DNA of 64,000 nucleotides from Chitinophaga sp. sic0106 (GCF_019219075.1 NZ_JAHUWJ010000002.1:434001-498000); one strand, 5' to 3'; shown: positions 16,498-24,867, numbered from the stretch's first letter. Numbers and translations: made by a program. Notes: generated by a model not told the origin, from the sequence alone.

Positions 16498-17259
16498 ATG
16501 AGAAAAAAAATTGTCGCAGCGAACTGGAAGATGAACCTCACGCTGGCACAGGGCGAACAACTGATTAATGATATTCTGGCTGCAGGACTGAAGCTGGGAG
16601 AAGGTCAGGAAGTGGTGATTTCCACACCTTTCCCGTATTTGGTGAAGGCGAAGTCTATGCTGAAGAACTATCCTGGCTTTTTCACAGGTGCGCAGAACTG
16701 CTACAGCGAGAAATCCGGTGCCTATACCGGCGAGGTATCTGCGGAGATGCTGCAGTCAATTGGTGTGGATTATGTGATTATTGGTCATTCCGAGAGAAGA
16801 GAATATTTTCAGGAGAGCAATGAGATGCTGGCTAAGAAGGTAGATCAGGCGCTGGCTTATGGGCTGAAGCCTATTTTCTGTTGTGGTGAGCCGCTGGCAA
16901 TCCGCCAGGCGGAAACGCAGAATGAGTATGTGGCAAAGCAGCTGGAAGAGAGTCTGTATCACCTGACTGAGGAGCAGCTGAAAAATGTGGTGATTGCGTA
17001 TGAGCCGATCTGGGCTATTGGTACTGGTTTAACTGCCAGTGCGCAGCAGGCGCAGGACATGCATGCTTACATCCGTTCGCAGATTGCTGCTAAGTTTGGC
17101 CGTGAGGCTGCGCTGCGCATGTCTGTACTGTACGGTGGCAGTGCTAAGCCGGGTAATGCGGCGGAGTTGTTTGCCTGCCCGGATGTGGATGGCGGATTGA
17201 TCGGTGGTGCTTCTTTGGTGGCGGCTGATTTTACAGCCATTATCAGCAAACTGGCTTAA
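16498..17259 (+). CDS. tpiA: triosephosphate isomerase
   Basis: 253 residues, normal length. All catalytic elements are present: AANWKMN with Lys11, IGHSERR with His97, AYEPIWAIGTG with Glu169 and the phosphate-binding GGSAKPGN loop near the end. It interconverts dihydroxyacetone phosphate and glyceraldehyde 3-phosphate in glycolysis, in the cytoplasm. It lies 24 bases after the GlmU-like gene, and a strong terminator follows. Confidence 0.98.
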   Translation: MRKKIVAANWKMNLTLAQGEQLINDILAAGLKLGEGQEVVISTPFPYLVKAKSMLKNYPGFFTGAQNCYSEKSGAYTGEVSAEMLQSIGVDYVIIGHSERREYFQESNEMLAKKVDQALAYGLKPIFCCGEPLAIRQAETQNEYVAKQLEESLYHLTEEQLKNVVIAYEPIWAIGTGLTASAQQAQDMHAYIRSQIAAKFGREAALRMSVLYGGSAKPGNAAELFACPDVDGGLIGGASLVAADFTAIISKLA

Positions 17260-17268
17260 TAAATTGAG

Positions 17269-17302
17269 AATACGCAGATTATATATGTCTGCGTATTTTT
17301 TT
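17269..17302 (+). terminator. terminator after tpiA
   Basis: A perfect 10-bp stem (17269-17278 / 17288-17297), a 9-base AT loop, then a T-run to 17302. Confidence 0.88.
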
Positions 17303-17391
17303 AGTAAAAAATGCTAAAAAAATTAGTATTTCAAAGAAAAGGTTGTATATTCGTATTGTCATTCTAACAAACAGATTTAAAAGAAACTGTT

Positions 17392-17988
17392 ATGAATACG
17401 AGTATTGAAAATTCAGAAGTCTTATATGATTATCTGGTTGTCGTAAATCCAGATGTACTGGTGTCGAAGGATATCGTTCGCATCCGGCAGTTTATTGGGA
17501 GAGAGATCGGAGATGAGGGGATGGTGAATCCTTCCGTACAGATTCCGTTGTTTCGTTCTGTTTTTCCGGAGCGTTTCCAGGAGGTGTTCATGGAAACGTT
17601 GGAGGGGATTGCGAAGGAGCAGGGAGGGTTTGCGGTGTACACCTCCCGGATCGACAGTCATCAGCATGCTGATGGGCGGAGTAGTATTTTCGTAAATGTG
17701 GCCAATGTAAAGCCACTTGTTAGTTTACAGCGTGCGTTATTGCAGCGCTTTGATCTGCCTCAGCAGGATTACCGGCCGCATATTATGGTGGCAGGTCGTA
17801 TTGAACATCCGGGCTTATCCCGTTTGTTACCGCAGCTGTCCCAGCAAATGTTTGTGCGTAGTTTTAATTGTCATTGTTTCAGTTTGCTCCGTCGTCCTTC
17901 TTCGGGAGGAAAGTATGAGCGGGTGCGCGATTTTGTCTTCGGCGATATCGAGCATATGGTAGGCTCTCTGTTCAATTATGCTGCTTAA
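17392..17988 (+). CDS. 2H phosphoesterase/2'-5' RNA ligase-like protein, degenerate first motif
   Basis: 198 residues. The end of the protein has YRPHIMVAG with His130 in the place of the second HxT/S motif of the 2H fold, and the N-terminal half has NPSVQIPLF where a first PHxSL-type motif would be expected, but the histidine is replaced. The overall pattern (strand-rich, central LQRALLQRF helix before the second motif) fits the 2'-5' RNA ligase-like superfamily. With only one of two histidines it may be inactive or work differently. It is a single gene with no clear consensus promoter. Moderate confidence in the fold, low in any activity. Confidence 0.5.
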   Translation: MNTSIENSEVLYDYLVVVNPDVLVSKDIVRIRQFIGREIGDEGMVNPSVQIPLFRSVFPERFQEVFMETLEGIAKEQGGFAVYTSRIDSHQHADGRSSIFVNVANVKPLVSLQRALLQRFDLPQQDYRPHIMVAGRIEHPGLSRLLPQLSQQMFVRSFNCHCFSLLRRPSSGGKYERVRDFVFGDIEHMVGSLFNYAA

Positions 17989-18579
17989 ATACATCCCCGG
18001 TTAACTCCTTTATCTTTTACTGCCCTTTAAATTTAGTGGCAGCCTACGTTTCCGCTGACCGGAAGTCTGGAATTTTTGCATGCCTTGGCGTAGGATTGCA
18101 TCATATGCCCTGCTGTACGGGAGTATGGCGGACGGGAATGCATTGCATGGTGTGGGGTGTGGGCGGGCATAAACGTATACCTGTAAAACCAAAGCCATCA
18201 CTACCTACCGGTTCCAGTCAGGGCCTGTGGAGTAATGCTTTCAAAATTATTGCAAAGCCGACTTTAGCGTCCATTGTTCATCCATGTTTGTTTGATCCCA
18301 ACCCTCAAAGTAAGCAGTACTTACTACCCCATTAACCTTTTTAGAAACCATGATAGCCAGAATTCTTTTGAGACGTATTGTAATTAGACTTAAATTAGTG
18401 GAAATATAATTCAACCATAATTCCGCTTATTGGATTTTAGTATTACAAAAGTCTCAAAAAAGCCATAAAGAGATAATAATTGTTCCCCATAAACTGAAGT
18501 AACCATACAGTGTGTGAGGGCGTAAAATTTGTCCTGTTGGTTGATTCTTGCTAGTAACTTTATTTCCTATTTTATTGCC
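17989..18579. other. 590-bp gap without a convincing gene
   Basis: One 99-codon frame (18036-18335) is open but its translation is rich in Cys, His, Gly and Pro and resembles no family. The right end holds the acylphosphatase promoter. No repeats or hairpins stand out otherwise. Confidence 0.5.
18528..18562 (+). promoter_or_regulatory. promoter of the acylphosphatase gene
   Basis: TTTG (18528-18531), 23-bp spacer, TAACTTTA (18555-18562; one mismatch from TAnnTTTG). Transcription would begin about ten bases before ATG 18580, which rules out the longer frame from 18529. Confidence 0.5.
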
Positions 18580-18864
18580 ATGGCAACAAATTCAATTGTA
18601 CACAATAAGATCCTCATTAAAGGTCTTGTACAGGGAGTAGGCTACCGCGCTAATGCCAAACACGTCGCCGATTTATTGGGTGTTCAGGGAAGCGTCAAAA
18701 ACTTATCCGATGGAAGCGTCACTATTGTGGCAGAAGCTACTGCAGAAGTAATGGAAACCTTTTTGAAATGGTGCCGCAATGGGCCAAGACCTGCACAAGT
18801 CAGTGAAATGGTGGTGGTGCCAGGAGATGTACTGCATCTTAAAGACTTTCTTATCCTTCATTAA
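18580..18864 (+). CDS. acyP: acylphosphatase
   Basis: 94 residues, the normal family size. The signature GLVQGVGYR holds the catalytic Arg23 and VKNLSDGSV holds the catalytic Asn41. The enzyme hydrolyses the carboxyl-phosphate bond of acyl phosphates such as 1,3-bisphosphoglycerate, in the cytoplasm. The start at 18580 (MATNS) is chosen because the promoter ends just before it. A cluster of palindromes follows the gene and separates it from the convergent peptidase gene. Confidence 0.93.
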   Translation: MATNSIVHNKILIKGLVQGVGYRANAKHVADLLGVQGSVKNLSDGSVTIVAEATAEVMETFLKWCRNGPRPAQVSEMVVVPGDVLHLKDFLILH

Positions 18865-18900
18865 CAGCACGGGAGCACCCGAAATTATTATTGTATTCAA

Positions 18901-18920
18901 CTGCCACAGCGCTGTGGCAG
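18901..18920. repeat. perfect 20-bp palindrome
   Basis: CTGCCACAGC is directly followed by its reverse complement with no loop. It is the first of three dyads in the convergent gap 18865-19027. Confidence 0.75.
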
Positions 18921-18921
18921 A

Positions 18922-18976
18922 GCGTTTTCCTTCGGACGGTTTGATGACATCCCGCCCGAAGGAAAACCGCATTTTT
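18922..18976 (+). terminator. terminator-like hairpin after the acylphosphatase gene
   Basis: Left arm 18922-18935 pairs with right arm 18955-18970 (one bulged base), with a 19-base loop, and is followed by ATTTTT. Loop size and tail are acceptable but not ideal. Confidence 0.6.
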
Positions 18977-18998
18977 AACTAGTACTATAGTACTAGTT
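18977..18998. repeat. perfect 22-bp palindrome with an alternative partner
   Basis: AACTAGTACTA (18977-18987) is followed at once by its reverse complement. The right half can instead pair with GGAACTGGTAC at 19010-19020 (one G-T), so two exclusive hairpins are possible. It may end transcripts of the convergent peptidase or be a protein site. Confidence 0.7.
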
Positions 18999-19027
18999 CC
19001 GGCCCTTTGGGAACTGGTACTGATATG

Positions 19028-20137
19028 CTATTTGCTTACTCTTGCCTTCAGCGCCTTGTCCAGTGCAGCCTTGGGTATTACCACCGAAATTGTATTATTA
19101 GAGAAATAGGCCTCCGAAACATTCAGGTAGCCATGATACGGCCCCGCCTGACCCCAGGAGTTCTTCACCACAAAAAAGGTTTTGCCTTTAGGGCTCTGAC
19201 CAATACCGGTAATGTGCATCAGGTGATCATCTTCGGTAACCAGTTCTTCGTATAACCGTTGGCGTGATTCCTGGGTAACCACGTTCTCGTCCTGGTCTGG
19301 GTTAAGTGGTTTGGCGCGCATGAGTGAATCCACCGCAGGTACCAGTGCGTAACCACGACCCATGGACCATCCACGGTTGGATACATCCGCATCCCAGGCA
19401 ACAGTGTAACCCTTCTTCACGGCTGATTTACAGGCTTCCACCAGTTCATTGAGCGGAATATTGTAGTAAGCGCCATTGCTGAAATTATCCGGTACTTCCA
19501 ATACAAAGCGCTCATCAAATGGATGGTGTGTGAAGGAAGTCAGGCCCACATAATCGTCGGCATTAAACTTAAGGATGTCCTTGGCGTAGGTTTGCGGCGT
19601 ATAGCTTTTTCCTTTATACTCGAAAGAAGCTGGAGGCGCACCCAGGTATTTGTCCAGGATCACGATGGTGCTGTCCAGCCAGTTATCATTTACCGGACGG
19701 CGTTTTTTCAGGGCGGAGTCCAGGTAAGCTTTCAGCTCTTTCACCATTTTGCCGTGGCTAAAAGAGGTGGCGCCATTGGTCAGTCCGGTATACGCGTTTT
19801 CAGGTACTGCACCGTATTTCGCGATGGCCTGGATCACATCGTGTCCTAAACCACCTTCATCAAAGCGGGCGAATCCCTGACGGAGAATATAGTTTTTTGC
19901 TTTTTCGATGTAGATATTTCTTACGGTAAACATCTCGGAGATGTCGGGAGTGGACTCACCCTTACGGATACACTCTGACTCTATCAGGGAGGTGGTGGCA
20001 AAGCACCAGCAGGTGCCGGTAGCCTGTTGGTTTTTTACGGCAGTGGTGGCATTGAGTTTTCCATTTACCAGGCTGCTGTCCTGTGCATAAGCTGCCACAG
20101 TGCCGGTTAAGAGAAACGCGAGAAAGATTGATTTCAT
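19028..20137 (-). CDS. exported C1 family (bleomycin hydrolase-like) cysteine aminopeptidase
   Basis: 369 residues with a signal peptide (about 1-18, ending AYAQ). The papain-like triad of the C1B group is complete: NQQATGTCWCFA with Cys43, DDHLMHITGIG with His308 and VVKNSWG with Asn326. The spacing between Cys and His is long, as in bleomycin hydrolase/PepC rather than papain. Unlike cytoplasmic PepC, it carries a signal peptide and should work in the periplasm. It is a single gene, facing the acylphosphatase gene. Confidence 0.9.
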   Translation of the reverse strand: MKSIFLAFLLTGTVAAYAQDSSLVNGKLNATTAVKNQQATGTCWCFATTSLIESECIRKGESTPDISEMFTVRNIYIEKAKNYILRQGFARFDEGGLGHDVIQAIAKYGAVPENAYTGLTNGATSFSHGKMVKELKAYLDSALKKRRPVNDNWLDSTIVILDKYLGAPPASFEYKGKSYTPQTYAKDILKFNADDYVGLTSFTHHPFDERFVLEVPDNFSNGAYYNIPLNELVEACKSAVKKGYTVAWDADVSNRGWSMGRGYALVPAVDSLMRAKPLNPDQDENVVTQESRQRLYEELVTEDDHLMHITGIGQSPKGKTFFVVKNSWGQAGPYHGYLNVSEAYFSNNTISVVIPKAALDKALKARVSK

Positions 20138-20183
20138 AATGCAGTAGATTGCTGATGTTGGCTAAAGTTAATTGTTGCTACTG

Positions 20184-20211
20184 CAAAAATAGCACTGTCT
20201 GCCTTAGCAAA
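20184..20211 (-). promoter_or_regulatory. candidate promoter of the C1 peptidase gene
   Basis: On the minus strand TTTG (20211-20208), 16-bp spacer, TATTTTTG (20191-20184). The spacer is one base under the usual range. It overlaps the terminator hairpin of the M56 gene upstream. Confidence 0.45.
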
Positions 20212-20223
20212 CAGTGCTATTTT
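20185..20223 (-). terminator. terminator of the blaI-M56 operon
   Basis: A 13-bp stem (20186-20198 / 20211-20223) with a 12-base loop; five T follow on the minus strand. It lies about 90 bases after the M56 stop. Confidence 0.75.
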
Positions 20224-20315
20224 ATAAATGAAGAACGAATTTGAAAAAGTAGTTGGTAGCTATAGCATTAGGGGGGAGCAGTGCTGCTTCCTGATGGTAC
20301 AGCCGGTAAATCCTC

Positions 20316-22466
20316 TTACTGATTATTGGATTTGGAAGTGGAGATGCTCAGGTGATCTTTACCGCCTGAAATCTTCAGGTTATCTTCTTCGATCAGGGAT
20401 TTATATTTACGGGTAACGTTGTCTGGTTGCGTAACACCGTTTACACGTAAGGTATTGTTGCTGTATTCAATTTCGTAGTTGCTGTTTTTATCCAGCAGCT
20501 TATCGGCAGCCATCTGATCAATGATAGCGTGATATTTGTTGGAGCGGGCGGTGGCAACTTCACGGTTCTTTTCAGCACGGCCCCTGTTTTCTTCAGCAAG
20601 CTGTCTGTTTCTATCCGCCAGTTCCCGGTTTCTGTCAGTGGCAATTCTTTGTTTGTCGGCAGCCATCCTGGTTTTCTCAGCAGCCAGTCGACCCCTTTCA
20701 GCGGCCAGGCGGCCATGTTCGGCTTTCAGGCGTCCGGCTTCAGCGGTAGCGAGGCCGGTAGTGTCGCCGGAAGTGCTGTAATAATACTGGTGCTGCCCAC
20801 CGTATTTGAAATTACTCACCTGGTGGTGCACATAGTTGCGAATGGAATCCACGTTCACGTTTACATTAACGCTGCTTTTTACAGAAGCCATCATTTCATC
20901 GAAATTGATGTTTTTAAGTGCTTCCCTGGCTTCTTTTTGCGCGGCCAGTATATCAGCATTCATTTGTTTCCAATCCACTTTATCGAGGGCTGCTTTAGAT
21001 TCTGCCTGAATCTTTTTCATATCCACCTCGTTGAGTTGGGCCATCGCTTTCTGGATAGTAAGTTCTGCGTCACGGATTTGCTTTTCGAGCTTTTTCTGTT
21101 GTGCAGGTGAAAGGCCATTGGTGGTGTATACGTAGGAGCCTTTTACTCTTGCTGGTGGTGCAGGCGGAGCAGGAGGTACGGGGAAGTCGGCATCTCCCGG
21201 TACTGGTGGTGCTGGTGGTGCCGGTATGGCTGGTGCATCCGGAACTGGCGGAGCTGCCGGTGTTCCTGGTGCCGGCGGCGGCAGAGGCGGCAGGGTGTCT
21301 GCTATTGCGGTGTTTTCAGTGGCATTTTCGTGCACACTTGCTATTGCTTCAGTAGTAGTGGTTTGGGCAGATGTAATGACCTCAGCGGCTGGTGCCTCCA
21401 TGGCAGCTGGCTTTTTCTCCGAGGCTTTCACCTTCGCCGGATTTAACCAGGCGATAGAAACGAGGCCGGCGGCAATGATCATTACTGCAAGAAATTTTTG
21501 ACTATAGTTGAGATTTTTTGTTTTCATTTCCATGATACGTTTAATGCGATTAAACAGATGCTGTTTGTTGTTTGCAGCAGCCATGGCCAGTGAATTGGAT
21601 GATAACCGGTATTCTTCCAGTGCCACCAGGGCTTTGGCATAATGCAGGGGATGTACGGAGTTGACCACCAGATCATCGCAGCAGTGTTCGCGCTCCTGCC
21701 GGATAATTCTGGAAATCTGCCATACAAAGGGATTGAAGAACAGAATTGTTTCAACAATTGATTGGAAGATATTCAACAGATAATCATTGCGTTTAACATG
21801 CGCCAGCTCGTGGAGGAGGATGGCTTCCAGCTGTTCGGTAGAAAGGTTGTTGACCATTGCTACCGGCAGCAAAATAATAGGCTTCAGAAAGCCCAGCATC
21901 ACCGGTACCTGGATATATCCGGATACAAGCAATTTTACAGGGCGGGAAATGTCCAGCTGAGCCGAAAGCCTTGCCAGGGTTTGTTCCCAGCTTGCGTCCA
22001 TCGGACTCGTTTTATCTGTTCTGATACGCTGTAACTGCGCCAGATCAGCAAATAATTTGATCGTCATGATACAGAAACCGATCACATACAGCGTTACCAA
22101 CACGGGGAACCAGTTCTCCATCTGTGGAAAAAATCCGGTGAGTCCGTCCTGACTTTTATACATGGTTTCTACCACCAACCCTTCGGGCACTGCTGCCGTC
22201 AGTTGCAGGTTGGCCACTGCAGCTTCTACTATCTCCCTGGCAGCCTGGAAAGCCGTCAGCTGCTGATATAGCGTGATCACGAACCAGGTGAAAATTCCGC
22301 CCAGCGATAGCACGGATAGGTTGTATTTTATCCTGGCAGAAGCCATCGGCCACAGCGCCAGCACGATCCGCAAGGCTGCAAATACGCACAGGGATTGCCA
22401 GGTAGAATGTAAAATGGTCCATCCTAACGCACGTACCAGGTCTGCAGTGAGAGGTAAGAAAGTCAT
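20316..22466 (-). CDS. M56 (BlaR1-type) membrane metallopeptidase with coiled-coil C-terminal domain
   Basis: 716 residues. Four hydrophobic segments (about 15-38, 50-66, 120-140 and 325-341) frame a cytoplasmic zinc protease domain with HELAH at 219-223 and EREHCCDD at about 258-265. In BlaR1 this protease is switched on by an outside signal and leads to loss of the BlaI repressor. Here the periplasmic part is not a penicillin-binding domain: it is a proline/alanine-rich linker (392-440), a helical region, and a charged seven-residue repeat of the RLAAERG type (579-638), then a small C-terminal part. The blaI-like gene lies 18 bases upstream in the same operon. The signal sensed is unknown. 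Confidence 0.88.
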   Translation of the reverse strand: MTFLPLTADLVRALGWTILHSTWQSLCVFAALRIVLALWPMASARIKYNLSVLSLGGIFTWFVITLYQQLTAFQAAREIVEAAVANLQLTAAVPEGLVVETMYKSQDGLTGFFPQMENWFPVLVTLYVIGFCIMTIKLFADLAQLQRIRTDKTSPMDASWEQTLARLSAQLDISRPVKLLVSGYIQVPVMLGFLKPIILLPVAMVNNLSTEQLEAILLHELAHVKRNDYLLNIFQSIVETILFFNPFVWQISRIIRQEREHCCDDLVVNSVHPLHYAKALVALEEYRLSSNSLAMAAANNKQHLFNRIKRIMEMKTKNLNYSQKFLAVMIIAAGLVSIAWLNPAKVKASEKKPAAMEAPAAEVITSAQTTTTEAIASVHENATENTAIADTLPPLPPPAPGTPAAPPVPDAPAIPAPPAPPVPGDADFPVPPAPPAPPARVKGSYVYTTNGLSPAQQKKLEKQIRDAELTIQKAMAQLNEVDMKKIQAESKAALDKVDWKQMNADILAAQKEAREALKNINFDEMMASVKSSVNVNVNVDSIRNYVHHQVSNFKYGGQHQYYYSTSGDTTGLATAEAGRLKAEHGRLAAERGRLAAEKTRMAADKQRIATDRNRELADRNRQLAEENRGRAEKNREVATARSNKYHAIIDQMAADKLLDKNSNYEIEYSNNTLRVNGVTQPDNVTRKYKSLIEEDNLKISGGKDHLSISTSKSNNQ
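20553..20732 (-). repeat. coding heptad repeat in the M56 protein
   Basis: About eight units of seven residues (GRLKAEH, GRLAAER, GRLAAEK, TRMAADK, QRIATDR, NRELADR, NRQLAEE, NRGRAEK) give a strongly charged helix. The seven-residue period predicts a coiled coil or long rigid helix in the periplasm. Confidence 0.8.
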
Positions 22467-22484
22467 TTGGCAGGATTTAGATAG

Positions 22485-22865
22485 TTATCGCTGTTGTTTT
22501 TCGATATCGTTGAGGTATTGACGGATCTGATCCAGTTCCTTATCCGACGATTTATGGTGTCCCAGGGCCTGCAACACCAGCTGGCTTGCAGAACCACCGA
22601 ACACGGTGTCTATCATTTTACTGAGCAGTTGCTGTTGTGTTTCCTGCTGCGATACCGCCGCCGCATATACGTGCGTTTTGCTGCTGGCATCACGGGTAAG
22701 CAGGCCTTTCTCGAACATGATCTGCATCAGCTTCAACGTAGTGGTGTAGCCTGCGTCCTTGGTTTCGGCCAGCTTCTCGTGAATTTCACGAACCGTGCTG
22801 GCACCTTTCTCCCAAAGAATCCCCAGGATCTCCAACTCACTTTCTGTAGGTTTTTGCTGTTTCAC
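22485..22865 (-). CDS. BlaI/MecI/CopY family transcriptional repressor
   Basis: 126 residues from a GTG start, the normal size. The winged helix is seen in TESELEILGILWEKGASTVREIHEKLAETKDAGYTTTLKLMQIMFEKG (split) followed by YAAAVSQQETQQQLLSKMIDTVFGGS, the dimerisation part. It should repress its own operon together with the M56 sensor; protease activation would relieve it. An upstream ATG (22919) is in frame, but it lies beside the operator and the transcription start, so GTG 22865 (KQQKPTESE) is preferred. Eighteen bases separate it from the M56 gene. Confidence 0.9.
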   Translation of the reverse strand: MKQQKPTESELEILGILWEKGASTVREIHEKLAETKDAGYTTTLKLMQIMFEKGLLTRDASSKTHVYAAAVSQQETQQQLLSKMIDTVFGGSASQLVLQALGHHKSSDKELDQIRQYLNDIEKQQR

Positions 22866-22920
22866 TTTTATGCGATTATGTTGATGAAATGTGTACTTGA
22901 TAATACGATGCGCGAACATC

Positions 22921-22936
22921 TACGAATATCTTCGTA
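22921..22936. promoter_or_regulatory. BlaI-type operator, proximal dyad
   Basis: TACGAA-N4-TTCGTA, a perfect 16-bp dyad lying at the predicted transcription start of the blaI-M56 operon. Confidence 0.7.
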
Positions 22937-22938
22937 AA

Positions 22939-22968
22939 CAAATGTACGATAGTTTTCGTAATTGCAAA
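22939..22968 (-). promoter_or_regulatory. promoter of the blaI-M56 operon
   Basis: On the minus strand TTTG (22968-22965), 18-bp spacer, TACATTTG (22946-22939): full consensus. The -7 element lies between the two dyads and touches both, so repressor bound there would block RNA polymerase. Confidence 0.78.
22945..22960. promoter_or_regulatory. BlaI-type operator, distal dyad
   Basis: TACGA-N6-TCGTA in the spacer between -33 and -7, the same half-site as the first dyad and centred 24 bp from it. Confidence 0.68.
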
Positions 22969-22992
22969 ATATTTTTCAGGTAAAATTGTAAA

Positions 22993-23865
22993 TCATTGAT
23001 TTTGTTGTGATTGTCGCAATTGCTTGGTAGTTTTGCGACTCCCGTCCGCACTCCACCCGGGGGAATCAAACAGGTAGTGTAAGGCCTCATTTAGTGATTT
23101 GGCATGCCGTACATCCTGCCAGATGGCCACCCATTCGTGTGTGGCTATACGTAGTGGATTATAAGTCCTGATATTGGAGGTGAGTCCGTAGGTGGGCCGT
23201 TCCTGCTCCGCCATGAAAGTACCAAACAGCCGGTCCCAGATAATAAGGATACCACCATGGTTTTTATCCAGGTAGTTCAGGTCGGACCCATGATGTACCC
23301 GGTGGTGCGAAGGGGTATTGAGGATATATTCGAAAGGCTTTGGCAGCTTATGTATGACTTCTGTATGAATCCAAAACTGATAAATGAGACTGATAGCCTG
23401 CATGGTCATCACCATAATCGGATGGAAGCCCATCAGGGGCATCCAGAGCCAGAATAGGAAGGTGCCGGTGAAATTGCCCGTCCACGTTTGGCGTAGGGCC
23501 GTAGCCAGATTATATTGCTCAGAGGAGTGGTGAATGACATGCGACGCCCAGAAAAACCTTACACTATGGCTGATGCGGTGAAACCAGTAGTAGCTGAAAT
23601 CATCTGCAAAAAAACATAAAACCCACACCCACCATTCAAAACCAAGTGTAAACAGCCTGATTTTATCATACACCAGCATGTAGGTGCCTAATATGATTGT
23701 TTTGGTAAACAGGCCGGTAAACACATTGCCCAGTCCCATCGCGATACTGCTGGCAGCATCTTTTGTCTGATAACGGTGCCGGTTGTCGATAGTAGTGATG
23801 ATGATCTCCGCGAGAATCAGGAGCACAAAACCGGGAATAGCATATATGATGAGTTGCGGAGGCAT
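22993..23865 (-). CDS. sterol desaturase/fatty acid hydroxylase superfamily membrane enzyme
   Basis: 290 residues with several membrane segments. The di-iron histidine boxes are all there: HRISH (96-100), HVIHH (109-113) and HHRVHH (187-192), plus an extra histidine in the HTEVIH segment (167-172). This superfamily hydroxylates or desaturates lipids or carotenoids with O2 at the membrane; the substrate is not known here. It stands alone between a bidirectional terminator and the BlaI control region. Confidence 0.88.
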   Translation of the reverse strand: MPPQLIIYAIPGFVLLILAEIIITTIDNRHRYQTKDAASSIAMGLGNVFTGLFTKTIILGTYMLVYDKIRLFTLGFEWWVWVLCFFADDFSYYWFHRISHSVRFFWASHVIHHSSEQYNLATALRQTWTGNFTGTFLFWLWMPLMGFHPIMVMTMQAISLIYQFWIHTEVIHKLPKPFEYILNTPSHHRVHHGSDLNYLDKNHGGILIIWDRLFGTFMAEQERPTYGLTSNIRTYNPLRIATHEWVAIWQDVRHAKSLNEALHYLFDSPGWSADGSRKTTKQLRQSQQNQ

Positions 23866-23910
23866 AAGGTGGAAGTATTTTCATTAAGTTACTGAATTTT
23901 GATGGCATAA

Positions 23911-23943
23911 AAAAAGGTCGAAGCCAACGGCTTCGACCTTTTT
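23911..23943. terminator. bidirectional terminator
   Basis: A 13-bp stem (23913-23925 / 23929-23941) with loop AAC; an A-run before and a T-run after make it work on both strands. It ends the TonB receptor/DUF4249 operon (minus strand, 45 bases past the stop). Confidence 0.85.
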
Positions 23944-23986
23944 CCGGGTAGGAGGGACATAGGGCCCCTGACTACAGCGGAGGCTT

Positions 23987-24850
23987 TTATTTCACAGAAA
24001 CCTCGGCTCTGCTCACCGCAGATGTACCAAAGCGACCTAATACTTTCACTTTCCCGTTTGCAGTAGTATTCTGCATGTTGCTTTTCACATTTTCCAATAC
24101 TTTAGCAAACAGTCCACCTGCGTTTACCTGCTCATTTACCTGGGTTAAAAAGTCATAGCTGGGTTTAGAGAGAGATTTAATTCTTACAATTATTTTTTCC
24201 CCGACCTGGAACGGTTTATCGTAATCGGTAATACTCTGTTGAATTGGCAGAATAAAGGAAGCACCGTCATAAATTCCTTCATCAAAACCTCCGTCTACTG
24301 AAAAGGCATCTTCGAGGCGGGCGGTGGTATCATTTCTGTAGGACCTTACCCAGTAATAGTCCACGGCACCTGCGGGGTCTTTTGCATAAAAGCGTGCATA
24401 GTAGCCTTCTTTACCGGAAATAGACTCTTCCTGTGTTTTGTATTCATAGGTGATGGAATCTATTGGGGTGGTACGTTTCAGGGTATCCAGGCCTTCCAGT
24501 ATTTCTCCTTTGTATTCGAGGTGCAGTTTATACACGTGGCCTATTACACCAATGGCTTTTGCACTGGCATCGTAGGTATAATAGCCGTTGTTGTAATTAA
24601 AAGGGTAGCTCTCTCCGCTGGTAAGATCGTGAAGGGTGATCTTCGCGTCGTTTACCACCGGTGCCGGGTCCTGCTGGGTATAGGGCACGCTCATGGTCAT
24701 ACGGATTTTCTGCACGCCTGCTTCGTTGGTAATCCAGCCATCCAGCACTGGAAAGGATTGCCCCGCAGGCACATTTAGGTCGATAGGATCATCGCAGGCA
24801 GTAAAAGCACCGGCGATAATGAGTAATATATAAAAGAGAAACTTTTTCAT
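23987..24850 (-). CDS. DUF4249 lipoprotein
   Basis: 287 residues. Lipoprotein signal peptide with lipobox GAFTAC (Cys about 19), then DDPIDLNVPAGQSFPVLDGWITNE, the start of DUF4249, and a beta-rich body. DUF4249 proteins are nearly always encoded just after a TonB-dependent receptor, as here (17 bases), and probably form the cell-surface partner that helps it take or present the ligand. Lipid-anchored to the outer membrane by inference. Ligand unknown. Confidence 0.85.
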   Translation of the reverse strand: MKKFLFYILLIIAGAFTACDDPIDLNVPAGQSFPVLDGWITNEAGVQKIRMTMSVPYTQQDPAPVVNDAKITLHDLTSGESYPFNYNNGYYTYDASAKAIGVIGHVYKLHLEYKGEILEGLDTLKRTTPIDSITYEYKTQEESISGKEGYYARFYAKDPAGAVDYYWVRSYRNDTTARLEDAFSVDGGFDEGIYDGASFILPIQQSITDYDKPFQVGEKIIVRIKSLSKPSYDFLTQVNEQVNAGGLFAKVLENVKSNMQNTTANGKVKVLGRFGTSAVSRAEVSVK

Positions 24851-24867
24851 GGCTACACGTTTAGCAG

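Noticed and set aside
18036..18335. 99-codon open frame in the gap before the acylphosphatase gene
   Set aside because: Odd composition (many Cys, His, Pro, Gly), no recognisable fold, no promoter and no codon bias like its neighbours.
20528..21110. Long plus-strand open frames opposite the M56 gene
   Set aside because: They are shadows of the repetitive coding sequence on the other strand.
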